NCBI GenBank assembly: GCA_022496805.1
Contig: CM040099.1
Location: 17,696,531-17,760,530 of the forward strand
Direction of reading: 5' to 3'
Origin: Pohlia nutans
Lineage: Eukaryota > Streptophyta > Bryopsida > Bryales > Mniaceae
Length of the DNA stretch: 64,000 nt
The position numbers were made by a program, and so were the translations under genes. The stretch's first letter is position 1. Each line of letters starts with the position of its first letter. This document shows positions 1 through 9,642 of the stretch, one piece after another. The notes under the pieces are model-generated. The model worked only from the letters and a program-made list of their open reading frames with translations. It was not told the origin of the DNA and did not search any database.

Positions 1-197
1 AGCACTCTGGATACTGCTTTGGCTATGGAAAAATGGACGAGACTGGGTTGGTGAACAATTTATTTGGCCCGTGACACTGGATAATTCATTAAAAGATCAG
101 GGCCGTTAAAACCACTCTTGTTAGTGTATCTCCTCTTCTTAATTGCATATCATAATTGCACAATCCATGCGTGGTGACTTGTGAGTGACTCACTTAG

Positions 198-464
198 GCC
201 CTCTTTACACTAGAAACGAGAAGTTGTGGAGAAAACCGGCCAAGGGCCATGGCTCATTCTTGAGAAGCCAAACTTTGAATTTGACGTCCTTTGGATATAG
301 TGTAAAGTGAGAAGGGGCCACAAAATAATGTGCTGATTTTTTTAATACATTTTCTAATATAGGGCTGACCGTAACTTCCACTCCACTACCTCTCATTTCT
401 AGTTGTTGCAGGTTTTTTTGCCCAATTTTTACGTCCTTATCTGCCGCGTACCTACGGTAGGCTA

Positions 465-505
<41 letters not shown>

Positions 506-1117
506 GTATACCCAGCAGACACGTGTCTTGACAAACATTATGGGTTTACCGGACACTTACTATGCTGTCCTCATTCTTTAAGGCCTCAAATGAGGCCCTT
601 TCGGTTGTTTTTTTGACATTTTGAGGATGTTTTCACTATCATATGTTTCTGTATGAAAATATTACTTCTTCCTAGCCACACATGAGGAAGAAGAAAAAGA
701 TGACTTCGAATGATCAAGGAGCTCCCTTTAAGGACGAAAATCGGGAATGAATAGTAATAGCTGTTGGGTAGAAAACGGGTCAAAAAACTAGCCGTCAGTA
801 AAAGTGGCCATTCTGAAAAATTATTAAAAAAATGAAAATAATTGGCTGTGAGAATTTTGGCCAAACGGCCTCCCAGATTTTGCGTCAGGCCGACCTCTCG
901 AGGTGGGCCTGACGAAAAATCCAGGGGTCTTGAAAAATGTGCCTTTTTGCTGCCACCAAGGACAAAAGTGCTGTCCATGTCATTTTCTCCTTGTTTTGTC
1001 CCTTGGACTGAAAATTTTGGGTGTAAAGTGACCTTCCTTGGTCTTCTCGATTTCTACGCATCCCATTGGCTGAAATTTCTTTTCTCACGGCCCCTCGCCT
1101 CTAGTGTAAAGAGGGCC
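198..1117. mobile_element. TIR (MITE-like) element, TTTACACT family
   Basis: The ends are inverted copies of GGCCCTCTTTACACTAGA (198-215 and, reversed, 1101-1117). The interior shows no convincing coding sequence, and the ORFs running through it are low-complexity or unrecognised. Extra TAGTGTAAAGTG-type motifs near 297 and 1018 suggest nested or rearranged copies. Related ends occur at 14539-15285, 23729-24086, 26438-26914 and 55438-55806. The transposase superfamily is not visible, and no target duplication could be assigned securely. Confidence 0.6.
469..504 (+). repeat. Uninterrupted poly-G run (36 G)
   Basis: Thirty-six consecutive G lie inside the TIR element. On the opposite strand this reads as poly-C and creates a spurious polyproline ORF. 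Such a tract can in principle form G-quadruplex structures, and its length is also likely to be unreliable in sequencing. Confidence 0.95.
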
Positions 1118-1731
1118 TTGTTCAAAAAAAAAGAATCAAGTTCAATGATGTTGGTGGGGGAACTGCATGGTGAGGTTTAACTTTTTGAAGGACCTTCAAA
1201 GTGCAATCCAGAGTGCTAGTGGAGATGCTCTTACAAAAGAACCATTGTGTGGCACTTCCTCCAACATAGTGGAATATGAGTGGAACATTATTTTATTTTA
1301 TTTTTAAAAACCCTGATCAAAAGCTTTCCGTTGGATCATTTTTGAAACACAGCATTCAAAAAGGATGCATTTATTCAGGTGGATAGGAAATAACTGAATG
1401 ATGAGGACATTGACGATGGGTATGATAAAATCCAATTGCCTGCGTGCCATCATTTTTAATTTTTTAATTTTTCTTTTTCCTGTGAAGGCTTCAGTTTGTC
1501 CGATACTGTAACCTGTCAGCTTTCAATCCATGAAAAACTCCAGCACCACTCACACCCACATAGCAGGTTTGTGGCATTATTTTATTTATTTTTTACTGCA
1601 CAGAAACATATTACAAACATTGACTAAACATGTGGGATGCAGGAATTCTAGTGTGCAGCGCTATTCCATTCTTTAACTGTGCTAGAAAACGTTGGGTTTT
1701 TGCTGTATGTGCCCTATCCCATATGGACTCA
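1118..1731. other. Intergenic, nothing recognised
   Basis: AT-rich DNA between the TIR element and the RING pseudogene. Short ORFs near 1611-1860 overlap the pseudogene tail in other frames and look like shadows. No RNA gene or clear repeat was recognised. Confidence 0.4.
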
Positions 1732-1950
1732 TTAATTTTCTTCATACATCTGTTTATACCTTCTATATGCAAATGTGCCTGGATCGCAAACTGGATGTTC
1801 ACGAATTATTTCCTTCACACGTCTGTAGTTCTGAACCCTCCTACGACAAATAGGGCATGACATCCGATTGTATTTCTTCCTTTAAGCTAGCAACCAATTC
1901 ATGAGACAAGTTCTACAAAATGTATGTCTACAAGCATCTACTTCACACGG
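1732..1950 (-). pseudogene. RING-finger gene remnant, 3' part (split by Ty3 element)
   Basis: Read on the minus strand just outside the left LTR, the sequence encodes VPCEVDACRHTFCRTCLMN, the CxH-x3-C-x2-C half of a RING finger. It then gives MSCPICRRRVQN (the CPxC pair) and a basic tail ending in MYEEN and TAA at 1732-1734. Between the two halves the frame breaks: either a stop follows WLLA, or a shifted frame gives a helical stretch ELVASLKEEIQSDVM. The 5' half lies 9 kb away, at 10978-11110, on the other side of the retrotransposon. RING proteins are usually E3 ubiquitin ligases. Several frameshifts make this a pseudogene, some probably older than the insertion. Confidence 0.65.
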
Positions 1951-3285
1951 TGTCGGGTAGAGAGGGTTTTGCTCTGGGAAAACGCGGGGTTTCTAGCTGC
2001 AACTAGTTTGAATTCAAGGTATGGGGAAATATGATAGTGTAATTTATTGTTTATACCATTAAAAACCCAAATCTATGTTTTATTTTGCAAAATAGCAAAC
2101 CGTGTAAAGGCTTAAACCTTTAAAAACACTGTCAGCATTCAAATGAATGCCACAGACACATACTTGCTCCAAATCAAGTGTGCTATAACTTTCTGGAAAG
2201 CTAACACAAAGCTACACAATCTGTAAAAATTTCAAGAGAAAATGATTTACCATTCAATATTTATAGCGTGCTGAAGTTGAGACTCCAAATATTCACGGCA
2301 GCTGTACATCTCTCCACTTCGGGACGCATATCATCTTCATAAAAGCTCCAAATACATGATGCCATAATTTTTTAGAAAGCTAACATCACCATCTACGTTG
2401 CCTGTAAATCTTAGCTTAAAATATCATACTGTCCGTTTTCTATACTTCGTCAAAAATGGAACTTCTATATTGAGCGGCAGTTTCACACCCTCAAACTTCT
2501 ACAAGCATAACTTTCACGTCCTAACTCCAAAACAAGAGTTTAATAGCTTTTTAGAAAGCTATCAACATAACACATGTGCTCACAAAATTTCAAAACTAAT
2601 CGATCATTATACAAATTTCTACAAGAGTTTAAAGCGACTGCCTTTGAATTTCGACGGCACTAAACCCTCTTTCACTTCTCAAGGCATAACTTTCTCATAC
2701 TAACTCCAAATGACAAGCGCTACACACCATTGGAATCACAACAAGAAGAGGAACGTGCTCTCAAAATTTCATTGAAATCCGAGCTATACACAGTAAGTCA
2801 CTTGTCCTCAAACACACGGCACAAAACTAAAAAACTAAAACATGAACACAAGAAGAATGAGGTTCGGGAGAAGAAGGCCCCCCTTATCAAGCCACAAGGG
2901 GGAACACATCAGCCCATACCTAGCCACATGGGCACCCTAAAACTAATTGGGTGACCCAAAAGTCTCCCATACCTCTATCCATTCGCTTATTTTAATGATA
3001 AACTCACAAAAAACTAAAAGAAAGGTAAAACAATCTTCACCTTTCTTTTCAACAACTATCAAAACTCAAATTAAATATCAAAACTCATTCTAAGAAGATA
3101 AATGTAAAGTTTGACTGTTATTAGTCAAAACACAAGGCAATTAAAACCTTGTAGAGATTATGAATCAATTCATAATCTTTCTCAAATATTCCCTATTCAT
3201 TTCTTCTTTAAATGAGATATCTTAAAACTCATCAAAATAACAATACTATAAGTTTTTACACTATATGCGCATTTGCATCGCGACA
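1951..3285 (-). repeat. 3' LTR of the Ty3 element
   Basis: Left copy of the 1335-bp LTR, downstream in element orientation. It starts TGTCGGG and ends GCGACA on the plus strand. Small ORFs inside it are duplicated in the other LTR and have no recognisable product. Confidence 0.96.
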
Positions 3286-3297
3286 TTCACCCCCTCT
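3286..3297 (-). promoter_or_regulatory. Polypurine tract candidate
   Basis: Minus-strand AGAGGGGGTGAA lies directly against the 3' LTR (TGTCGCG...), the expected position for plus-strand DNA priming in reverse transcription. Confidence 0.7.
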
Positions 3298-3328
3298 AAA
3301 CCTGCACATCCTCCGGTATGTGCCAAAC

Positions 3329-6300
3329 TCAGTCATCTTCTTGATCATCTTCACTCCCGAGTTGATCTTCATTAATTTCTTCATCTTCATCAACTTCGTG
3401 ATCTTGCAATGCAGGCAATATTACATTTAAATCTTCTTCATTAAATCTTCCATCTCTCCGTCGAAAAGCTTTGATCCGTTTGTCCGCCACTGGTATCCTA
3501 CAAGGAGTACCATCTAATTCTTGAAGTGAATAAGTGGCGTTATCATGCACTTTTATTACCACATAAGGTCCAAACCACCGTTTAGCAAACTTCCTCAGTG
3601 TACTGTGTTGATGCTCCAAAGTGCTATCAAACACTAAAACCCAATCCCCTTCTTCAATATTTTTGGTCCTCAACCGATGAGTTCTATCAAATCTCTCCTT
3701 ATTGCTCAGTCTCGCAGCTTTAAGTTTTTCTAATGCCATTTGTTGATCCTCGGGTAATTTTCCAAGCTGTCTAATACGGAGCTCTAAGAGTTTTTCTCGT
3801 GTAATACCATCTTCCCATGACAAAAATACCCATGTAGGAATAGACTCCTCAACAGGCATTAAAGGTTTTTGTCCATACATAAGCTCCACAGGCATGTAAC
3901 CAGTAACAGTGCTATGGGTAGTTCTGTCAGCCCATAAAGCAAATGGAAGTAACTTAGGCCAGAACTTTAGTTTCCCTTTGCAAGCCTTAACCAATGCTTG
4001 AACAATGGGTGGATGACCTCTCTCAATCTTTCCATTAGCCTCAGGATTATATGCAGTTGTTAGCCTTAACTGCACACCGTATCGGTTGAAAAATTCTCTG
4101 GCTTCAGCTGCATCCAATTCTCCTCTGTCAGCCCTCATCTTGCCAATGCTCCCATATCGACTGAAAATATCTTCAAGTATAAATTTGCAAATCCCCTCCG
4201 TTGCTTTGGTTCGAAGAGCTCTACCTTCAACAAAGTTTGAGAGCTCTTCTCTTGCCAAAACAAGATATTTCATACCCCAAAGTCCAAGTGGCATTGCAAC
4301 TAAGTCAATCATCCATTGAAAATGGATGGCAAGAGGATAAGTGGGATAAAGTTCATCCCTAAACCTCACTTTAGATTGCAATTGACAAACAACACATGAA
4401 GCCACAAATTCTTCAACATCTTTATATAATCCTTTCCACCAATAACGCTCTTTGATTTTAGTATAAGTGGCCCATATTCCTCTATGACCGGCCCAAAGTG
4501 TATCATGAAATTCTTTAAGAACTTGGGTTTTAGTCTCAGAATCGTCCACTACTCTCAATGGCATACCATCACCCCTTTTTGCCCTCTTCCAGAGAAAACC
4601 ATCTCGCAAAAGATAATCATAAGCACGATGTCTAATATCCTTGAAAGTCTTCTCTGACCAATCTTTATGTCTCTTTAAAGTGCTCAAATAAAAGCCAATA
4701 TCTTTCAATCTTCCTTCATATAATTCTGCTTTAAATGGCAAGACTTCATCGCTTGAATTTTCTCCATTTGTAATTGATATATATACTTCATCAGAAAATT
4801 CTTCACTTCTTTCAAACGCCATCATTTCTTCTTCGTGAAAATACCGGGCTCTTGATAACATATCTGCCACTGGATTCTTGTTACCAGCAATATGTATCAA
4901 TACCGGATTAAGTGATTTGATGTAGGCTATCCAACGTAGCATCGCAATATCAGGTGAAGAACAATTTGCTATCATACCAAGTAAAGGCAAACAATCGGTC
5001 TCCAACACCACATTTGCTCCTATCAAATAATTTCTATCTGCTTTAAGAGCAGTAAGTGCACCCCATAGTTCTCTCTTCACTTGTGGATATGCCTTTTGAC
5101 GCTCTGTGAGAATTCTTGCCCCAAATCTTATAGCAAATCGTCTCCCTTCTGCATCATCTTGTCCCACAGCCCAACCAATAGCTATTGGACTAGTGTCAAC
5201 TGTCACAATCACCGGTCTTCCACATTCATAATCAACTTGCTTTAGAATTGGTGGTGACTTCAAAATATTTTTCAACCCGTCCATAGCTAAATCTTGATCA
5301 TGTTCCCAAGAAAACTTGTTCCTCTTTCTCAATAATTTGTATAAAGGTTCAGACATATGTGCAAAATGTGGTATCCAAATTAGATAAAAGACACATGCTC
5401 CCAAAAACCTACTTACTTCAGTAATGGTGCTACAAGCTTTCATTCTCCCGATAGCATCAACCTTCTCAGGATTAGGTTTTCTTCCATACCACCCACATAA
5501 ATGTCCAACTACCAAAATTTCATCAACTCCAAATTTTGACTTGTCAATCGAAAGAGTCAAGTTTACTTCTTCAAGTCTCTTCAAAATATTGGAAACATCA
5601 TCAATATGTTCATTCACAAATATTCTGCAACCATCATCTTGAACACTCAAATTTTTATCATCCTCCTTGCAACCTTTGATAGGAATATCATCAACAAAAG
5701 GTATAGTCTTTTCAGGCACGAACTCTCGTAAAATTTGATTCATAGCATTTTGCATGTGTGCTACCGAATTAGTAGCACCTTGAGGCAAGGTACACATTCG
5801 TACAAGTCCAAGAGGAGTCTTCATGGTTGTCAAATCTCTACTTTCATTGGCTAGCTGAAACTGATCATAACCAGAGTACAAGTCCCCTATAGAATAAATT
5901 GCATGCCCAGCAAATGCCTCAGCTATTTCATCAACAATAGGTCCAGATCCTTTGTTTCTGATTGTCACTTTATTAGCCGGTTGCATATCTTGAATAAATC
6001 TCAAAGCTCCTGATTTCTTTGGTACAGTAAACCAACGATTCGAATACGGAGCCATAGAAGGTTCAAGTATACCCATTTGCATCTTTTCTTTCAATAACCC
6101 TACCAATTTCGGAAGCAATGCCCGAGGTACTGGTATAGGCTTCAAATCCCATGGCACATGTGGTACCGTGAAAATCACCATAGGTGCAACCACACTAGGA
6201 TGCACACACCCAATCTCATCTGATGAAGAAGCAAAGGCTTTACTATGTTTGAGAAGCATGTCTTGAAACTTCTTCTTCTCTGGTTCAGTCAAGAATTCAC

Positions 6301-6838
6301 CCCCTCCAATCTTCATATTTGCGAGTGTCTCTTTTGTAAATTTGTGTCCAATATTTCTTACTTCTCTCAAACCAGGTTCCTTCTCTGCTTCTTTGATATG
6401 CTCATCAATATCAGATGGTAACTGAGTTGCTACTGGTTTAACCTTCTTTGCCACCGTCTTATACTTTGTATGTACCATCACTTCATGCTTCAATCCATAA
6501 CTGTTACAAACATCAAAACTTGTAACTGCTTTCAATACTTCATCATATAATGCCCGTGAATGAACTTCAATTATAGCATCATAAATATCACCATTGATCT
6601 CACTCTCTTGCAACTTCTTCAAAACATGGAGTACATCATCTCCAAAGCCTTCTTCTTCAAACACTCCATTGATATATTCATCATCCAATAATGCCTTCAC
6701 TTTTTTTAATTTCTTTTCTGCTTTTTTAACAAGCCTTTTGCAAATAGGGTCCAAATCTTTAATACCCTTAAAACTCAAAAATCCACACTCCGTCACACTC
6801 ACAAAACCACAATCAATATTTTGTACATTTGGGGACAT
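3329..6838 (-). CDS. pol: Ty3-type pol polyprotein: reverse transcriptase, RNase H, integrase
   Basis: Open ORF of 1169 aa from its first ATG. Reverse transcriptase spans about residues 235-460, with SIGDLYSGYDQF (D319) and the active-site motif FVDD (381-384) in place of YxDD. RNase H follows at about 540-665, with candidate acidic residues D548, E590, D615 and D659. The integrase zinc motif is H778, H785, C815, C818, and the catalytic core is D845, D904, E939. A GPY module (RWFGPYVVIKV) lies near 1090, followed by a long acidic C-terminus. The frame stays open upstream to 6910 and overlaps the end of gag-protease by 18 nt in the -1 frame, so expression probably depends on -1 frameshifting rather than the ATG at 6838. 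No protease is present here; it lies at the end of the upstream ORF. All key residues are intact, so the product could be active. Confidence 0.93.
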   Translation of the reverse strand: MSPNVQNIDCGFVSVTECGFLSFKGIKDLDPICKRLVKKAEKKLKKVKALLDDEYINGVFEEEGFGDDVLHVLKKLQESEINGDIYDAIIEVHSRALYDEVLKAVTSFDVCNSYGLKHEVMVHTKYKTVAKKVKPVATQLPSDIDEHIKEAEKEPGLREVRNIGHKFTKETLANMKIGGGEFLTEPEKKKFQDMLLKHSKAFASSSDEIGCVHPSVVAPMVIFTVPHVPWDLKPIPVPRALLPKLVGLLKEKMQMGILEPSMAPYSNRWFTVPKKSGALRFIQDMQPANKVTIRNKGSGPIVDEIAEAFAGHAIYSIGDLYSGYDQFQLANESRDLTTMKTPLGLVRMCTLPQGATNSVAHMQNAMNQILREFVPEKTIPFVDDIPIKGCKEDDKNLSVQDDGCRIFVNEHIDDVSNILKRLEEVNLTLSIDKSKFGVDEILVVGHLCGWYGRKPNPEKVDAIGRMKACSTITEVSRFLGACVFYLIWIPHFAHMSEPLYKLLRKRNKFSWEHDQDLAMDGLKNILKSPPILKQVDYECGRPVIVTVDTSPIAIGWAVGQDDAEGRRFAIRFGARILTERQKAYPQVKRELWGALTALKADRNYLIGANVVLETDCLPLLGMIANCSSPDIAMLRWIAYIKSLNPVLIHIAGNKNPVADMLSRARYFHEEEMMAFERSEEFSDEVYISITNGENSSDEVLPFKAELYEGRLKDIGFYLSTLKRHKDWSEKTFKDIRHRAYDYLLRDGFLWKRAKRGDGMPLRVVDDSETKTQVLKEFHDTLWAGHRGIWATYTKIKERYWWKGLYKDVEEFVASCVVCQLQSKVRFRDELYPTYPLAIHFQWMIDLVAMPLGLWGMKYLVLAREELSNFVEGRALRTKATEGICKFILEDIFSRYGSIGKMRADRGELDAAEAREFFNRYGVQLRLTTAYNPEANGKIERGHPPIVQALVKACKGKLKFWPKLLPFALWADRTTHSTVTGYMPVELMYGQKPLMPVEESIPTWVFLSWEDGITREKLLELRIRQLGKLPEDQQMALEKLKAARLSNKERFDRTHRLRTKNIEEGDWVLVFDSTLEHQHSTLRKFAKRWFGPYVVIKVHDNATYSLQELDGTPCRIPVADKRIKAFRRRDGRFNEEDLNVILPALQDHEVDEDEEINEDQLGSEDDQEDD

Positions 6839-6891
6839 AGTAATTTCAGATGCATCTGCACCCGTGGATCCCCGAACTCCACGTGTGCATT

Positions 6892-9591
6892 TTAGAAATC
6901 CTGAAAGTCTTCACCAGATCTTAGAGGTGCATCTCTAAGCTGCATTCTGTTTCTTTCATGATCAGGTCTCACCGTTAAAAATTGCAGAGACCTCTTGCCA
7001 TCACGACTCCGAATACGTGCATAATGCGACCCATCATCCAAGACGTTGGTCTCCATTCTAGCTGCTGTGATATATGGTTGTCCAAGTATTATAGGATATG
7101 TCCCATAGTTTTGAACAAAAAAGTTTTGCTCAACTTCAACATCGCCAATTTTTGCACATACAGCCGGACAAGCCCCATATAATTCTCCTCTTCCATTGTT
7201 TGCAGCCCTCATGACCCAACCGTGATGAGTATCAATCGGCCACTTGCCTTTCTCATAAATTCTCCTTGACATGATATTTATTTCAGAGCCATGGTCCACA
7301 AGTGCCAAGATAGAATCATCCAACTCACCAAGTCTCACTCGTGTCTCCGTAGTGGCCCTTGCCCAAAATGGTTGATAATAATTCAACTTTCCTCCTCTTT
7401 CACGATCAATTTCATCAACAATTCCACAATCAAAGACATTTGCCTCCACCTCAAATCTTTCTTCATATGCCACCTCAGTAGTCATTCCATCCACCATTTC
7501 TTTTCCCTCATCTTGAGTTAGTATGGAATGGGCTTCTTTCTTTGAGCTCTTCACTTCCATCAACTCATATCCCTTCGTGCTCAAACCTTCAATAGAATGC
7601 TCAGTTTTGGTAACATCTCTTTTGATGTCAATCATACATTCTGCAGCAAACATCTTCAAAATATCATCTTCTTCTTCATCAGTAAGATAATCCTTTATCT
7701 CTTCAGTTTGATCTTTCTGCTCTTCTAATGCCTCGATATTCATGTTCATAATCTTCTCTTCATCACCCTTTGCATCACACATCATATTAAATACTTGCCC
7801 GATTTCAATCTCCTCATCCTTTGTCATATGAGTATCCAATGCATGCATCATGACTGTCTCAGCTGTCATTTGCCTTTTTCTCTTGATAACATCAATGATA
7901 AGGTCATGAAAATCTTTCTTGGCAATACCAAGAGCCTCTCTCAATGTAAACTCAATCTTGGCATCCAAAACCCTCTCCTCCAATATCCCCTTCATGTCAA
8001 TAGAAGTCTCGATATCAGATTGAAGCTTGTAAGCTGGCCCTTTAGTTTTACCTTTGCCAGAATCTTCCTTCTCTTTGCCCTTCTTGCTGGTGCTTGAATC
8101 TTCCCATATCTTCTCTGGAAGTGGTGCATCTCCAGGATGATTAATAGAAGGTGATTTCTCAGGCCTTTGGCGTGTGTGAAAACCAGGTCCATCACCCTTT
8201 GCAACCTCTTTAAGCCCTTGATTTTTCTTCTTTAATGTTGGCTCATCAGCATCATCTTCTTCTGCAGGTCTACCCCGTTTTACTTCAACAGATGCATCAT
8301 GATTCTCAATGTCATTTTGCACCTCACCCAAAAATGCTTTGATGCTAACTGCATCAACAGGATCCTCCCAACCGGTTGCCTTTCTGATAGCTTGTGCTCC
8401 TCTGATCATAATCTCTCTTGCTGGAGTAGAAGAGGCCTCAATAGTATGATGGTCCACCTCAATATGATATGACTCAACTCCCTTAGCACGCAAAGCACTC
8501 GACTTCCCCCTCTTCTCATCCATTATTTTCTTCATTCCACCTTTGCCAAAATTAGTGTCCATAGGCAGGTCAGTGGATGCATCACGAATCCTCCCATCCT
8601 TGAAAGAAACTATACCTTCTTTAAGTGCACCATCATAATCAGTGCAACCACGAAGAGTGTGGTCTATGACATCACACCAGATGCATCTCTTCACAAATGA
8701 CTTTGCACCATCTGATGATTGAGAAGAACTTGCTCCTCGTGCCTTCTTCAATTCACTCATCTCCACCCTCAAATCTCTGATACCTTTGATAAGCTCTTCA
8801 ATACTGTCTTCTTCAACTCTCTTGCTTGTTTTTGATGTCTCACCAAGAGTTGTAGGAGCCAATGATAATTTTGGAGCCCTTGGAACCATCATGGGGTTTG
8901 CATCAGTCCGTGAAATAATACCTCTAGACCTCACCCGTCGTTGTTTGGCCACAAGAGTCACCGTTTCTTCCACCCTCCTCCAATCATTAGTAAAACCACC
9001 TTCAGTGGTCCTATCCCCAAGAAGCAAGAGGAGTCTATCCTCTAATGCATCATCGGCTGCCTGCAAAAACATCTCTGCCTTTCTTGTATCAAGAAGGCGC
9101 CTTTCTGCTAAAGGCAACTGATTATATTTCTTCTCAAATTCTCTGAGCAGCTCATTTGGGCCCATATCATTCCCGGGTTGTTGCTCCACCCAATCAAGGA
9201 AAGACCTCTTAGTCATCCTCTCCGTATCTTCATCAAAATACTCATCCCTCAATCTCTCATCAAATGTGGCCCATGAAGTCACATACACATCTTCCCGAAT
9301 TTCTTGCACCCTCTCACGAATTTCGGGAACCACAGCCAAGTCAAAAGTCAACATCATACAATCCTCAGATACTTGATGCACTTCCATTTCACAAACATAT
9401 ACCCTCAAAAAGTTTGTGATATTCTTCCCATCAAATCTCCCAATTTTGTCCACAACACCCTTCAATGCTTTGGTAGCCTCATGCCCACCAGAGTTTGCTC
9501 TATGATGCTCCATATACAGGGCCAATGCCCCCAAAATATTCTCCATATTCATTTGGCCCCCTCCGGAAGCCCCATCATGATCCCCCGTCAT
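6892..9591 (-). CDS. gag: Gag-protease polyprotein of the Ty3 element
   Basis: ORF of 899 aa starting 51 nt inside the 5' LTR. Residues about 40-225 form a Gag/capsid-like helical region. Residues C303, C306, H311 and C316 make a CX2CX4HX4C nucleic-acid-binding knuckle (CIWCDVIDHTLRGC). A long charged, Lys/Glu-rich linker follows. The C-terminal 140 residues look like a retropepsin: ILALVDHGSEINIMS (catalytic Asp 766) and later IILGQPYITAAR. The usual D-T/S-G triad is D-H-G here. Having protease at the end of the gag ORF, separate from RT, is an uncommon layout for plant Ty3 elements. From memory the region resembles protease-like domains annotated in basidiomycete retroelements (DUF4100-type); this was not checked. 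Confidence 0.88.
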   Translation of the reverse strand: MTGDHDGASGGGQMNMENILGALALYMEHHRANSGGHEATKALKGVVDKIGRFDGKNITNFLRVYVCEMEVHQVSEDCMMLTFDLAVVPEIRERVQEIREDVYVTSWATFDERLRDEYFDEDTERMTKRSFLDWVEQQPGNDMGPNELLREFEKKYNQLPLAERRLLDTRKAEMFLQAADDALEDRLLLLLGDRTTEGGFTNDWRRVEETVTLVAKQRRVRSRGIISRTDANPMMVPRAPKLSLAPTTLGETSKTSKRVEEDSIEELIKGIRDLRVEMSELKKARGASSSQSSDGAKSFVKRCIWCDVIDHTLRGCTDYDGALKEGIVSFKDGRIRDASTDLPMDTNFGKGGMKKIMDEKRGKSSALRAKGVESYHIEVDHHTIEASSTPAREIMIRGAQAIRKATGWEDPVDAVSIKAFLGEVQNDIENHDASVEVKRGRPAEEDDADEPTLKKKNQGLKEVAKGDGPGFHTRQRPEKSPSINHPGDAPLPEKIWEDSSTSKKGKEKEDSGKGKTKGPAYKLQSDIETSIDMKGILEERVLDAKIEFTLREALGIAKKDFHDLIIDVIKRKRQMTAETVMMHALDTHMTKDEEIEIGQVFNMMCDAKGDEEKIMNMNIEALEEQKDQTEEIKDYLTDEEEDDILKMFAAECMIDIKRDVTKTEHSIEGLSTKGYELMEVKSSKKEAHSILTQDEGKEMVDGMTTEVAYEERFEVEANVFDCGIVDEIDRERGGKLNYYQPFWARATTETRVRLGELDDSILALVDHGSEINIMSRRIYEKGKWPIDTHHGWVMRAANNGRGELYGACPAVCAKIGDVEVEQNFFVQNYGTYPIILGQPYITAARMETNVLDDGSHYARIRSRDGKRSLQFLTVRPDHERNRMQLRDAPLRSGEDFQDF
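6893..6910 (-). other. gag-pol frame overlap (-1)
   Basis: The gag-protease frame ends at TAA (6894-6892), while the pol frame becomes open after a TGA at 6913-6911. The two frames overlap by 18 nt with a -1 offset. The overlap reads GACTTTCAGGATTTCTAA in the gag frame. No canonical X XXY YYZ slippery heptamer is visible, so the recoding mechanism is open. Confidence 0.7.
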
Positions 9592-9622
9592 TCTTTAACT
9601 AAAACTAATTGCCCCAAAGCGT

Positions 9623-9640
9623 CTCTCAGTGGAAGCACCA
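9623..9640 (-). promoter_or_regulatory. Primer binding site candidate
   Basis: Two bases inside the 5' LTR, the minus strand reads TGGTGCTTCCACTGAGAG. It begins with TGG, the complement of a tRNA CCA end. It does not match the common initiator-Met primer site (TGGTATCAGAGC), and I could not name the tRNA. Confidence 0.55.
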
Positions 9641-9642
9641 AA

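Noticed and set aside
205..534. ORF with a polyproline stretch
   Set aside because: The prolines are the complement of the poly-G run inside a TIR element; the remainder has no domain.
2398..2954. ORFs in the LTRs (also at 10090-10646)
   Set aside because: They lie wholly in the LTRs, on the strand opposite to the element's genes, and match no domain.
6836..6838. ATG 6838 as the certain start of pol
   Set aside because: The frame is open to 6910 and overlaps gag in -1; the ATG is 72 nt downstream and may not be used.
6888..6890. ATG directly after the gag stop as a reinitiation start for pol
   Set aside because: It is in the third frame, neither gag nor pol, and meets a stop after a few codons.
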